DNA of 64,000 bases from Prolixibacteraceae bacterium (GTDB lineage: Bacteria; Bacteroidota; Bacteroidia; Bacteroidales; Prolixibacteraceae). The stretch covers positions 1-64,000 of the forward strand of contig DOAQ01000004.1 in the NCBI GenBank assembly GCA_003506435.1. Reading direction: 5' to 3'. The notes beneath the pieces were generated by a model. It was given only the letters and a program-made list of their open reading frames with translations, made no database searches and was not told the DNA's origin. The stretch's first letter is position 1. Every line of letters begins with the position of its first letter. The position numbers and the translations under genes were made by a program. Shown here piece after piece: positions 37,637-46,126 of the stretch.

Positions 37637-37999
37637 TTATTCTGACTTTTTCAGTTTTATTTTCATCGCTGGTTCTTTCGGCTCAATCAGTCCCAGATTT
37701 CGTTCCGTCACCCTTCGCATAACTTCTGATGGCCGGTTAACCGACATCAGGCGTGTTTCGTGGGTTACTGATTCGGCCCGCAATTCTTTCAGTGTATCCT
37801 GCACCGCTTCCATTTTCCGGATGGTCTTTTCCGACCAGTTCCGGTTGGTAATCAGCACCAACCCGAGCAATACCACAAAAAACACAAACGGCAACTGCGC
37901 GGTCACTTTTTCGCTGGCGAGAACGCTGCCACCCAGTATCCGTTTAATTCTTACCGGCTGGATTTTCTTTTTGCTGATATTTTCTTTTTCCTCTGCCAT
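37637..37999 (-). CDS. FtsL-like cell division protein
   Basis: 120 residues: a Lys-rich cytoplasmic start (about 1-33), one membrane segment (about 36-52, PFVFFVVLLGLVLIT) and an extracytoplasmic coiled-coil-like part (about 55-100, with IRKMEAVQDTLKELRAE). Position between rsmH and ftsI plus this topology identify the Bacteroidota FtsL-like family. Its start overlaps the rsmH stop by one base, implying coupled translation. Confidence 0.9.
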   Translation of the reverse strand: MAEEKENISKKKIQPVRIKRILGGSVLASEKVTAQLPFVFFVVLLGLVLITNRNWSEKTIRKMEAVQDTLKELRAESVTHETRLMSVNRPSEVMRRVTERNLGLIEPKEPAMKIKLKKSE

Positions 38000-38901
38000 T
38001 ATCGTTTCTCTGCTATTCGTAGTTTGGCGCTTCTCGCTCTTGGGTTTCTTTCAATTTCCTCATCCGAAGGCACAATCACTTTGCGGGTTATCAGTTCGAA
38101 CGGGGTGTTCACATTTCCATAAAAATCTTTTTTCTGCTCTCCTGAAAAATTTCCCGCTTTCATGAAATTTTTCACCAGACGGTCCTCCAGCGAATGATAG
38201 GTAATTACTACCAGACGTCCGCCCGGCTTCAGCAGACTAAGCGACTGTTCCAGAAAATTTTCCAGAACTTCCAGTTCATCGTTTGTTTCAATCCGCAAAG
38301 CCTGAAATACCTTTGCCAGGTACTTGCTTTCCTGTGCAGGCGGCGTACATTTCGAAATGGCCTCTTTAAAGTCGCGGATGGTTTTTATTTTTTTTGAAGA
38401 CCGCGACTGAACGATTTCTTTCGTCAGTTTCCATGCATTCTGAATTTCTCCGTATTCTTTGAAAATCCGAAGTAATTCTTCTTCCGGATAATCGTTCACC
38501 ACATCGGCAGCAGTTTTTTCCGAATCGCGGTTCATCCGCATATCAAGTTCCGCATCAAAGCGAAACGAAAAACCGCGTTCGGCAACATCAAAATCGTGCG
38601 ACGAAACGCCAAGATCGGCCAGAATTCCGTCAACTGCCTCAACTTCATAATATTTCAGGAAGTTGCGTATGTATTTAAAATTGTGTCTGATAAAAAAAAA
38701 GCGGCCATCGGAGATGATGTTCGCAGCAGCGTCCTGGTCCTGATCGAACCCAAACAGACGCCCGGAAGTCAGATTTTTGAAGATTTCGCGGGAATGGCCG
38801 CCGCCGCCGAAAGTTACGTCAACGTAGTCGCCTGCCGGGTTTATACGAAGCCCCTGCACACTTTCGTGTAACAAAACCGGTATGTGATATGCTTGTTCCA
38901 A
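37999..38901 (-). CDS. rsmH: 16S rRNA (cytosine(1402)-N(4))-methyltransferase
   Basis: 300 residues (MraW). YHIPVLLHESVQGL at the start, the SAM-binding DVTFGGGGHSREIFK (about 28-42), LADLGVSSHDFD and VVITYHSLEDRLVKNFMK are diagnostic. It methylates C1402 of 16S rRNA. It follows mraZ by 2 bp at the head of the cluster. Confidence 0.97.
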   Translation of the reverse strand: MEQAYHIPVLLHESVQGLRINPAGDYVDVTFGGGGHSREIFKNLTSGRLFGFDQDQDAAANIISDGRFFFIRHNFKYIRNFLKYYEVEAVDGILADLGVSSHDFDVAERGFSFRFDAELDMRMNRDSEKTAADVVNDYPEEELLRIFKEYGEIQNAWKLTKEIVQSRSSKKIKTIRDFKEAISKCTPPAQESKYLAKVFQALRIETNDELEVLENFLEQSLSLLKPGGRLVVITYHSLEDRLVKNFMKAGNFSGEQKKDFYGNVNTPFELITRKVIVPSDEEIERNPRARSAKLRIAEKR

Positions 38902-38903
38902 AA

Positions 38904-39359
38904 CTATTCCTCCACATTACCAAAATGTTCCATAAACAACGATTTGAAATCACCCATATCGGCATTGTATTTTTCATACTCTGCCACGTCCCACAGGCGA
39001 ATCCGGTCGCTCACGCCCACAAAAACCACATCTTTTGCGATATTCACTTTTGTCAGAAAATTATTTGGGAAATTCATTCTGCATGTATCTGCAACTGAAA
39101 CGACCTTGAAGTTTTTGTAGATCATATCGAGCAGGCGGCTTTGCTGAGGATTGTTCCGGTTCAATTTTGATTTGAAAAGCCCCAGTCGTTTTTCCCAAAC
39201 ATCCATCGGATAAATATTCAAACATTTTTCATAGGGGTCTACCTCGACGGCCATTTGACCACCGGGTATTTTACCGCCCATTTCATTTTTGAAGTCTGCC
39301 GGTAAAACTACTCTTCCCTTCTCGTCGAAGGTCGCGTACTTTTCACCTGAAAAATCCAT
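38904..39359 (-). CDS. mraZ: transcriptional regulator MraZ
   Basis: 151 residues with two AbrB-like SpoVT halves; the first has YATFDEKGRVVLPADFKNEM, the second VSVADTCRMNFPNNFLTK. The usual DxxGR motif is visible in the first half (DEKGR); the second half is more divergent. MraZ binds direct repeats upstream of its own operon and tunes dcw transcription. Matching repeats lie at 39411-39450. It is the first gene of the dcw cluster. Confidence 0.96.
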   Translation of the reverse strand: MDFSGEKYATFDEKGRVVLPADFKNEMGGKIPGGQMAVEVDPYEKCLNIYPMDVWEKRLGLFKSKLNRNNPQQSRLLDMIYKNFKVVSVADTCRMNFPNNFLTKVNIAKDVVFVGVSDRIRLWDVAEYEKYNADMGDFKSLFMEHFGNVEE

Positions 39360-39380
39360 CCGAACTCATTTTTATTTTTT

Positions 39381-39388
39381 CAAATGTA
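39381..39388 (-). promoter_or_regulatory. putative dcw (mraZ) -7 box
   Basis: On the minus strand this reads TACATTTG, a perfect TAnnTTTG, 21 bp upstream of the mraZ ATG. A clear -33 TTTG is missing at the expected distance; the MraZ repeats begin about 22 bp further upstream, so bound MraZ would cover the -33 region. Confidence 0.55.
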
Positions 39389-39410
39389 AAAGTAACTATT
39401 TTCATAATAT

Positions 39411-39450
39411 TTTTCCACTTTTTTCCACTTTAAGTCACTTTATTCCACTA
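39411..39450 (-). promoter_or_regulatory. MraZ box: four direct repeats with 10-bp period
   Basis: Four consecutive 10-bp units on the plus strand end in CCACTT, CCACTT, TCACTT and CCACTA. On the coding (minus) strand they read as AGTGGA-type cores (third unit AGTGAC) every 10 bp, with A/T-rich spacers. Known MraZ operators are short direct repeats on this period (TGGGN units in E. coli, AAAGTG-type units in mollicutes). The array lies 52-91 bp upstream of mraZ, just above a putative -7 box. Confidence 0.75.
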
Positions 39451-39511
39451 GTCATTGTAATGAAAACTGTTAATAACATGTTTGCATCGTAATAATGAAT
39501 TGTTAGTTAAA

Positions 39512-39554
39512 ATTCTTATCGATTGATTTATTGTCTATTATATTCGATAAGAAT
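39512..39554. repeat. 11-bp perfect inverted repeat in the mraZ/acyltransferase intergenic region
   Basis: ATTCTTATCGA (39512-39522) pairs exactly with TCGATAAGAAT (39544-39554) around a 21-nt AT-rich loop. It lies between the divergent mraZ and acyltransferase genes, about 150 bp from each start. The 331-bp gap (39360-39690) holds otherwise only the mraZ promoter and box. It may be an operator or a transcribed hairpin. Confidence 0.5.
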
Positions 39555-39690
39555 AATCTTAACAGTAGTTGATAAGTTGATAAAACCAGCTTGTTCCGAA
39601 GAATAAATTACTTCAATATTTTTTGCTTCAGCTCAAATCCGTATCTTCATTTTTTATATTTTTCGGGTCCAAAATAATGAGATTAACAAG

Positions 39691-40536
39691 ATGGAAGAAA
39701 CTCCGGAAAGAATGAAACCTATTGTGGTCCGGGATATTTTTATGGAAAAGAACCCGAGGATGGCAAAAGCAATACCCGGTTTTGTTTATAGATTTATCAC
39801 CCGGGTGATGCACATTCGCGAGATCAACGAAATTATCAGCCAATACGGTGACCATCCCGGCATTGACTTTGTTCACGGGACAATCAAATACTTCAATGTA
39901 AACCAGAAAGTTGCAGGCATTGAAAACCTTCCTGAAAACGGAAGGTTCATTTTTGCCTCTAACCATCCGCTCGGAGGTTTCGATTCGATGCTGATTATGG
40001 GTTTGGTACATAAAAAATATGGAAAATTTAAATTTCTGGTCAATGATGTTTTGATGAGTATAAAGCCACTGCAGCCTTTATTCATTCCACTGAACAAACA
40101 CGGATCGCTCGACCGCAGGGCAATTCAACGAATCGAAGATGAATACGCGGGCAATTCACAGGTATTGATATTCCCCTCGGGCTTCGCTTCAAGAAAAATA
40201 AAAGGAAAAATTCAGGATTTTGAATGGAAAAAACATTTCATATCGAAAGCAATTGAATACCAACGTGATGTTATTCCTGTTCATGTAAGCGGAAGAAATT
40301 CAAACTTTTTTTATTGGCTGGCCAATTTCAGGACTCGCCTCGGCATAAAATGGAACCTGGAGATGTTTTTTCTTTCCGATGAAACATTCAAACATCGCAA
40401 CCAAACATTTACGGTTACTTTTGGAAAACCTATTCCATGGCAAACCTTCGATAAGGGTAAAACACTTAACGAATGGGCAGAAGAAGTTAAACAGAGGGTT
40501 TATGAACTCCCGGCAATGTATTTTCCTGAAGATTAA
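39691..40536 (+). CDS. glsA: PlsC-like acyltransferase, probable O-acyltransferase of amino-acid lipid synthesis
   Basis: 281 residues. The acyltransferase motif NHPLGGFDSM (about 90-99, NHx4D form) is followed by FIPLNKHGSLDRR, QVLIFPSGFASRKIKG and VIPVHVSGRNSNFF, in the PlsC order. It lies upstream of a GNAT-type N-acyltransferase gene. In Bacteroides thetaiotaomicron such a pair (GlsA/GlsB) makes glycine lipids: GlsB N-acylates and GlsA adds the second acyl chain. The symbol rests on that gene pairing and family, not on a direct comparison; an ornithine or other amino-acid lipid remains possible. Confidence 0.8.
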   Translation: MEETPERMKPIVVRDIFMEKNPRMAKAIPGFVYRFITRVMHIREINEIISQYGDHPGIDFVHGTIKYFNVNQKVAGIENLPENGRFIFASNHPLGGFDSMLIMGLVHKKYGKFKFLVNDVLMSIKPLQPLFIPLNKHGSLDRRAIQRIEDEYAGNSQVLIFPSGFASRKIKGKIQDFEWKKHFISKAIEYQRDVIPVHVSGRNSNFFYWLANFRTRLGIKWNLEMFFLSDETFKHRNQTFTVTFGKPIPWQTFDKGKTLNEWAEEVKQRVYELPAMYFPED

Positions 40537-40569
40537 ATGCACAAAAAAAGAATCTATTTATTTTTTTCT

Positions 40570-40577
40570 TAGTTTTG
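40570..40577 (+). promoter_or_regulatory. putative -7 box before the GNAT acyltransferase gene
   Basis: TAGTTTTG matches TAnnTTTG, 29 bp before the ATG at 40607, in the 70-bp gap between the two acyltransferase genes. The second gene may therefore have its own promoter as well as readthrough from the first. Confidence 0.4.
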
Positions 40578-40606
40578 TAGCTCCAAAAATTTAGCGATAA
40601 GAGAAT

Positions 40607-41563
40607 ATGAAGGACATTATTGCGCCTATTCCAAGGGAAGTAATTGAAGCGGAATTGACGCCCGAAAAATTACTTAGGAAAACCAACAAAGGCGATAACG
40701 AGATTTATGTCATCACCCACCACGATTCGCCAAATATTATGCAGGAAATTGGTAGGATACGGGAAATATCATTCCGTGACGCAGGAGGAGGCATTGGTGA
40801 AGAAGTTGATATTGACGCGTACGACATTTCAGAAAAACCATACAAACAGCTTTTTGTATGGGATCCGGATGCAAAGGAGATATTGGGCGGCTATCGTTAC
40901 ATCATGTGCAACGAGTTGCCCGTTGATGAAAACGGTGATCCGATATTAGCCACTTCGCAGTTATTTCACTTTTCGGAAGCTTTCAAAAAAGAATATTTGC
41001 CGTATACCCTCGAATTGGGCCGCTCGTTTGTGCAACCGGCTTATCAGTCGAGCAAAGCAGGAGCCAAGGCGCTTTATGCCCTGGATAATCTGTGGGACGG
41101 ACTGGGTGCGTTGATCGTCGATCATCCGGAAATGAAATATTTCTTCGGAAAAGTGACCATGTACACCCACTTTCATACCGATGCAAGAAACCTGATCCTG
41201 TTTTTCTTCTCGAAATATTTCGGTGATAAGGACAGTTTGGTTTATCCAAGGAAACCGCTTGACTTGCACCTCGACACGGATGAAATGAATAAATTATTTT
41301 GTGGTGGCAGTTACAAGGAAGACTACCGGATATTGACCCAGAAAGTACGGGATTTTGGCGAAAATATTCCGCCTCTGATCAACGCATATATGAACCTGAG
41401 CCCATCGATGAAAACATTCGGTACCGTTTTGAACGACCATTTTGGCGATGTGGAAGAAACCGGTATTATTGTTACCATCAAAGATATTTACGAAGCAAAG
41501 AAAGGCAGGCACATCGAAACCTATCTGAAGGATAAATTGGGTAACGATAAGTGGATTTCATAA
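40607..41563 (+). CDS. glsB: GNAT-fold N-acyltransferase, probable amino-acid lipid synthase (OlsB/GlsB-like)
   Basis: 318 residues, of the OlsB-related GNAT group sometimes annotated as hemolysin. Visible features: IREISFRDAGGGIGEEVDID, KQLFVWDPDAKEILGGYRYI, and LELGRSFVQPAYQ, the conserved ELGRSFV motif of the group. It should transfer a 3-hydroxy-fatty acyl group from ACP to the amino group of glycine or ornithine. Its neighbour supplies the O-acylation step. The transcript ends at a strong terminator 28 bp downstream. Confidence 0.85.
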   Translation: MKDIIAPIPREVIEAELTPEKLLRKTNKGDNEIYVITHHDSPNIMQEIGRIREISFRDAGGGIGEEVDIDAYDISEKPYKQLFVWDPDAKEILGGYRYIMCNELPVDENGDPILATSQLFHFSEAFKKEYLPYTLELGRSFVQPAYQSSKAGAKALYALDNLWDGLGALIVDHPEMKYFFGKVTMYTHFHTDARNLILFFFSKYFGDKDSLVYPRKPLDLHLDTDEMNKLFCGGSYKEDYRILTQKVRDFGENIPPLINAYMNLSPSMKTFGTVLNDHFGDVEETGIIVTIKDIYEAKKGRHIETYLKDKLGNDKWIS

Positions 41564-41590
41564 GCTGAAGACATTTTTTAGAAGATATTT

Positions 41591-41619
41591 GGGGTTGGGA
41601 TTTTTCTCAACCCCTTTTT
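41591..41619 (+). terminator. rho-independent terminator after the acyltransferase pair
   Basis: GGGGTTG (41591-41597) and CAACCCC (41608-41614) form a 7-bp stem with a 10-nt loop, followed by TTTTT. Confidence 0.9.
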
Positions 41620-41641
41620 GCATCAGCACCACCCGCCACAA

Positions 41642-41672
41642 AAAGAAAAACCATACCCGAAGGCATGGTTTT
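41642..41672 (-). terminator. rho-independent terminator after purF
   Basis: On the minus strand AAAACCAT pairs with ATGGTTTT (41672-41665 with 41654-41647), extended by GG/CC after one mismatch and closed by a short loop. The T-rich run TTTCTTTTTG follows on the same strand. It sits about 30 bp after the purF stop. Confidence 0.85.
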
Positions 41673-41700
41673 CCACCAGTCAGTATCTCATTAAGTCCAA

Positions 41701-43602
41701 TTAATAAGCTCTTTCTCCTTTCCCTTCAATATAATTGATGAACGATTTGTTCACCACTTTATTCCCGCCCGGAGTTGGATAGTTTCCGGTAAAATACCAG
41801 TCGCCGGTGTCGTTCGGACAGGCCTCGTGAAGGTTTTCAATGGTTTGATAAATAATTTCAACTTCGGCTTTGCACCCTTCCGGTTTCAGCAATTCGGCAA
41901 TTTTTGCTGAAATTTGTTCCGGAGTAAATGCCTTGTATATCTCTCTTACATAGTTTACAATTTCTTCCTTTGGAAGATTTTCCTGCTCTTTGCATTTCTT
42001 GTAAACCTGATTTATCACACTTTCCTTGCCGGTTTCCTTCACCAATGCAATTGCAGCATTAAAGGCAATAAATTTATCAAGTTGTGCCATGTCGATTCCG
42101 TAACAGTCGGGGAAGCGGATTTGCGGTGCCGAAGAAACCACGATAATTTTTTTCGGGTTCAGGCGATCAAGAATGCGAAGGATACTGGTCTTCAGGGTAG
42201 TTCCCCTGACAATTGAGTCATCGATAATAACCAGTGTGTCTTGATTTTCGCGCACCACCCCGTAGGTTACATCGTATACATGGGCAACCAGATCGTCGCG
42301 GCTGGCATCGTCGGCAATAAAAGTCCGCAGCTTCACATCTTTAATGGCAATTTTTTCCACTCTTGGCTCAATCGAAAGTATTGATTCCAGTTCTTCATTG
42401 GTCATTTCGCAGGCACCGCCATTAGTCAGTTTCGCCAGTTTGTCCTTGATACATAAATTTCGCACCCCATGAATCAGACCGTAAAAAGCTGTTTCCGAGG
42501 TATTCGGTATGTATGAAAAAACGGTATTTTCAATATCGTTATTAACTGCTTTCAAGATAGCAGGAGACAACAGGCGACCCAGTTTTTTGCGTTCCTGATA
42601 AATATCCTTATCGCTTCCGCGTGAAAAATAGATTCGCTCGAACGAGCAAGACTTCCGTTGGTGAGGAACACGAATCATTTGCGTATAAATACGGCCATCT
42701 TTTTTTATGATGACCGCGTCACCAGGATTGATCTCTTTCACCTGATCGTAACCGACATTAATCACTGTTTGAATAACCGGACGTTCGGAAGCCACCACTG
42801 CAATTTCATCATTGTAATAATAAAACGCAGGCCGGATACCCCACGGGTCGCGCATTACAAAAGCATCGCCATGACCAAACAAACCGGCCATTGCATATCC
42901 TCCGTCCCAGTCTTTGCTCGCATTCTCCAAAACCTTCTGCACATCGAGATCGTTTTCAATAAGCGGCGATATTTTCTTATTGGTGAAACCTTCATTCTTA
43001 TATTGACGGAACAAAAGCTGGTTTTCTTCATCCAGAAAATGCCCTACTTTTTCAAGTACAGTTACCGTATCGGTATACGCTTTCGGGTGCTGTCCCAGTT
43101 CAATCAGTTTATTGAAAAGCTCGTCGGTATTGGTCATATTGAAATTACCGGCCAGCGCCAGTGTTCTCGATTTCCAGTTATTCTGGCGCAACACCGGATG
43201 CACAAATTCGATGCTGTTGTTCCCAAATGTCCCGTAGCGAAGATGCCCTAAAAACAATTCGCCTGCAAAAGGCACATTCTCATAAATCCAGCGGACATCC
43301 TGCACTCTTGGGCCGTGCTTTACCGCTTTTTTTATTCCCTTGTTTACCTTATCGAAAATATGCTTGATCGGATTTTGCTCGACCGACCGGTGCCGGTCCA
43401 TGTATTCCTGTCCTGGTTTCAAGTCCAGCTTAATACCAACAATTCCTGCACCGTCCTGTCCACGGTTGTGTTGTTTTTCCATCAACAGGTACAACTTATT
43501 TAAACCGTATTGCCATGTTCCGTATTTGGCCTGGTAATATTCAAGTGGTTTTAACAGGCGTATCAGTGCAATTCCGCATTCGTGTTTAATCAGTTCGCTC
43601 AT
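41701..43602 (-). CDS. purF: amidophosphoribosyltransferase, long Bacteroidota form
   Basis: 633 residues, longer than the ~470-505 of typical PurF. The N-terminal Ntn glutaminase domain has its likely nucleophile at Cys9 (KHECGIALI, after an 8-residue propeptide), with QHNRGQDGAG and AGNFNMTNTDEL. The phosphoribosyltransferase domain carries the PRPP loop TLVIIDDSIVRGTTLKTSI (about 455-473). A C-terminal ~120-residue extension contains Cys-poor helical sequence. It catalyses the first purine step, PRPP plus glutamine to phosphoribosylamine. Many Bacteroidota have a second, shorter PurF, so this copy could be a paralogue. Confidence 0.88.
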   Translation of the reverse strand: MSELIKHECGIALIRLLKPLEYYQAKYGTWQYGLNKLYLLMEKQHNRGQDGAGIVGIKLDLKPGQEYMDRHRSVEQNPIKHIFDKVNKGIKKAVKHGPRVQDVRWIYENVPFAGELFLGHLRYGTFGNNSIEFVHPVLRQNNWKSRTLALAGNFNMTNTDELFNKLIELGQHPKAYTDTVTVLEKVGHFLDEENQLLFRQYKNEGFTNKKISPLIENDLDVQKVLENASKDWDGGYAMAGLFGHGDAFVMRDPWGIRPAFYYYNDEIAVVASERPVIQTVINVGYDQVKEINPGDAVIIKKDGRIYTQMIRVPHQRKSCSFERIYFSRGSDKDIYQERKKLGRLLSPAILKAVNNDIENTVFSYIPNTSETAFYGLIHGVRNLCIKDKLAKLTNGGACEMTNEELESILSIEPRVEKIAIKDVKLRTFIADDASRDDLVAHVYDVTYGVVRENQDTLVIIDDSIVRGTTLKTSILRILDRLNPKKIIVVSSAPQIRFPDCYGIDMAQLDKFIAFNAAIALVKETGKESVINQVYKKCKEQENLPKEEIVNYVREIYKAFTPEQISAKIAELLKPEGCKAEVEIIYQTIENLHEACPNDTGDWYFTGNYPTPGGNKVVNKSFINYIEGKGERAY

Positions 43603-44087
43603 TGTTTACTTTCTTCAGTAATTAATTCCGGGAACTGGATGATATCATCAACCCGAAATGCGTTTGGATAATCTCGTTTAATTTGCTCTTTTACTTTTGA
43701 TGCGTCGCTTTTGGTTCGGAAATTTCCGATCCGCACCCTGAAATTCGGCGCCTGAAACTGAACGTAGGCATCCAGATCAGGGTACTTTTTCAGAAACTCA
43801 GTTTTTACCTCAAGAGCTTTCTCTTTTGCATTGTAATCGGAATTGAAAAAAATCTCCAAACGGTACCCTTCCATCCCGTTTCGGCGTTTGTTCATCACAA
43901 TATGATGTTGCAACAAAACATCAATTCTTGAATCCTGAATAATTTGATTTCTTTTTAAAATAGGATGCTGTGGAGAATTCTGATATTCAATTTCTTCAGT
44001 TTGTTTTTCACCTGCCGGAAATTCCTGCGCGTACAACGCAAATCCAGAAATCAAAAGAAAAAACAAACTAACACAAAATTGTTTCAT
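43599..44087 (-). CDS. exported SPOR-domain protein
   Basis: 162 residues with a signal peptide (MKQFCVSLFFLLISGFALYA). The C-terminal ~80 residues form a SPOR domain (YRLEIFFNSDYNAKEKALEV, FQAPNFRVRIGNFRTKSDAS). SPOR domains bind denuded glycan strands at division sites. The stop overlaps the purF start as ATGA, so the two are translationally coupled although their functions look unrelated. Confidence 0.88.
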   Translation of the reverse strand: MKQFCVSLFFLLISGFALYAQEFPAGEKQTEEIEYQNSPQHPILKRNQIIQDSRIDVLLQHHIVMNKRRNGMEGYRLEIFFNSDYNAKEKALEVKTEFLKKYPDLDAYVQFQAPNFRVRIGNFRTKSDASKVKEQIKRDYPNAFRVDDIIQFPELITEESKQ

Positions 44088-44409
44088 ACTGATCTAATTT
44101 TGAGATTGCAAATATACATCTTAAACACCTAAAATCAGAAATGTATTTTTCAACCATTGAGAATTTTCATAAAAACACATTCGGCTAAAGCATCTTATTT
44201 TTCCCTGACTCATAAATATGTCCTGAAAATACTGAAGATGAACCCATTTTCAGGACTTTCGAAATCCGGCTTTAATGTTAAATTAATGTTCATAAAATTT
44301 CTTACCGGAAGGCAAAAACCGGAATCTTTCATAAAAAAACAATGCTGCTAATCCGGTTGTTTTATTTCTTCTTTTGAAGTTTCTTTGTAGCGATTTTTTA
44401 CAACATCGC
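44088..44409. other. divergent intergenic region with an 11-bp inverted repeat
   Basis: 322 bp between the SPOR gene (minus) and miaB (plus) without a credible gene. GTCCTGAAAAT (44220-44230) pairs perfectly with ATTTTCAGGAC (44246-44256), 15-nt loop. Near miaB, TTTCTTTG (about 44380) is one mismatch from a TAnnTTTG -7 box. Confidence 0.45.
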
Positions 44410-45738
44410 ATGAAAAAGTTATTTATTGAAACATACGGTTGCCAGATGAATGTTGCTGATAGTGAAGTGGTGGCTGCCGTTTTGCAGGAACGCGATTACG
44501 AAATTGCGCAAACCATTGAAGAAGCTGACGCAATATTTTTAAATACCTGTTCGGTACGCGATAACGCGGAACAACGCATCTGGGGACGACTCGATTATTT
44601 TAAAAGCCTGAAGCGCAAAAAGAAAAACCTGATTGTGGGAGTTTTGGGTTGCATGGCCGAGCGCGTGGGCGATCGGTTCCTCGAACATACTGCTGTTGAC
44701 CTGGTGGCCGGGCCGGATGCCTATCGCGATCTTCCGTATCTGATTGACAAAGCAGAACAAGGCAATAATGCAATTAATGTAGAACTTTCGCCGGACGAAA
44801 CCTACGATAAAATAACGCCGGTACGTATCGGCGACTCAGCTATCTCCGGATTTGTAAGCATTACCCGGGGGTGCAACAATTTTTGTACGTACTGCATCGT
44901 TCCATACACTCGAGGACGGGAACGTAGCCGCGACCCGCAGGATATTTTAAACGAAGTGGGCGACCTTGCTTCGAAAGGTTACAAGGAAGTTACTTTGCTC
45001 GGACAGAATGTGAACTCGTACAAATGGCTGCCCGATGGCGAACGCAAACCTGTTCGTTTCTGGGATTTGCTGGAAATGGTTGCCCTTTCGGCACCCGGCA
45101 TTCGCATCCGGTTTACCACGTCACACCCAAAAGATATGAGCGACAAGGTGCTGAAAGTGATTGCCACCCGGCCGAACGTTTGCAAACACATCCACCTGCC
45201 GGTACAGTCGGGCAGCAGCGAGGTGCTGAAACAGATGAACCGCAAATACGACCGTGAATGGTACATGGACCGCATCTGCGCCATCCGTGAAATAATTCCC
45301 GGATGCAGCATATCAACCGATGTGTTTGCAGGCTTTTGCGGCGAAACAGAAGAAGATCATCAGCAAACTTTATCGTTGATGGAATGGGCGCATTTCGATA
45401 TGGCTTTCATGTTTAAATATTCCGAACGCCCCGGTACCTATGCACATCAACATTTGGATGACGATGTTCCGGAAGAAACCAAAATCCGACGGCTGAACGA
45501 AATTATCGCCCTTCAGAATAAAATTTCGCTAAAAAACAATCGCGACGATGTTGGAAAAATCTTTGAAGTGCTGGTCGAAGGAACTTCAAAAAAGGATAAA
45601 GACGAACTGTTTGGTCGCAGCTCGCAAAACAAAGTAGTGGTTTTCCCCAAGAAGAATTACAGGAAAGGCGATTATGTACAGGTAAAAATAAGCCGTTGCA
45701 CGCAGACAACGTTAATAGGAGAAACAATTGAAAAATAA
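44410..45738 (+). CDS. miaB: tRNA-2-methylthio-N6-dimethylallyladenosine synthase
   Basis: 442 residues from the ATG at 44410 (MKKLFIETYGCQMN); an in-frame ATG at 44374 adds 12 unlikely residues. The N-terminal methylthiotransferase domain holds the three cluster cysteines in YGCQMN, NTCSVRDNA and GCMAERVG. The radical-SAM cluster is GCNNFCTYCIVPYTRGRERS. A TRAM domain closes the protein (FEVLVEGTSKKDKDELFGRS). It methylthiolates i6A37 in tRNAs reading U-starting codons. Full length, all six cysteines present. Confidence 0.97.
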   Translation: MKKLFIETYGCQMNVADSEVVAAVLQERDYEIAQTIEEADAIFLNTCSVRDNAEQRIWGRLDYFKSLKRKKKNLIVGVLGCMAERVGDRFLEHTAVDLVAGPDAYRDLPYLIDKAEQGNNAINVELSPDETYDKITPVRIGDSAISGFVSITRGCNNFCTYCIVPYTRGRERSRDPQDILNEVGDLASKGYKEVTLLGQNVNSYKWLPDGERKPVRFWDLLEMVALSAPGIRIRFTTSHPKDMSDKVLKVIATRPNVCKHIHLPVQSGSSEVLKQMNRKYDREWYMDRICAIREIIPGCSISTDVFAGFCGETEEDHQQTLSLMEWAHFDMAFMFKYSERPGTYAHQHLDDDVPEETKIRRLNEIIALQNKISLKNNRDDVGKIFEVLVEGTSKKDKDELFGRSSQNKVVVFPKKNYRKGDYVQVKISRCTQTTLIGETIEK

Positions 45739-45749
45739 ATTCTGAAAAT

Positions 45750-46097
45750 ATGAGTAAACTGATTACCGATTTCAGGGAATACCGGGCAAAAATGAATAAA
45801 AAAATCCTGGCTTCCGACAACAAGGTGATGAAGCGGATTTACAGTCTCGATACACTCACATACCAGGATGGAGCGCTGGATTCGAAAACCAAGGAAATGC
45901 TCGGCCTTGTTTCATCAATGGTACTTCGCTGCGACGACTGCATTAAATATCATCTTGAAAAATGTTACGAACTGGGAGTGACCACCGATGAGGTTTTCGA
46001 GATTTTCGGAGTGGCCAACCTGGTGGGCGGAACCATTGTCATTCCGCATACCCGCCGGGCAGTGGAGTACTGGGAAGAACTGACGAACCTGAAATAG
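45750..46097 (+). CDS. carboxymuconolactone decarboxylase / AhpD-like protein
   Basis: 115 residues. The AhpD core LDSKTKEMLGLVSSMVLRCD continues with DCIKYHLEKCYELGVT: a CDDC redox pair followed by the x3-His, the peroxidase-relay pattern. GVANLVGGTIVIPHTRRAVE completes the domain. Probably a thiol-dependent peroxide-defence protein; the partner is unknown. It starts 11 bp after miaB and is likely cotranscribed. Confidence 0.9.
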   Translation: MSKLITDFREYRAKMNKKILASDNKVMKRIYSLDTLTYQDGALDSKTKEMLGLVSSMVLRCDDCIKYHLEKCYELGVTTDEVFEIFGVANLVGGTIVIPHTRRAVEYWEELTNLK

Positions 46098-46126
46098 CGC
46101 CTGTTTTCACTTTTGAACTTCAGCAA

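Noticed and set aside
39411..39450. DnaA boxes / replication origin
   Set aside because: TTTTCCACT units resemble DnaA boxes only in part, lack the final A, and their exact 10-bp period and position upstream of mraZ fit an MraZ operator better.
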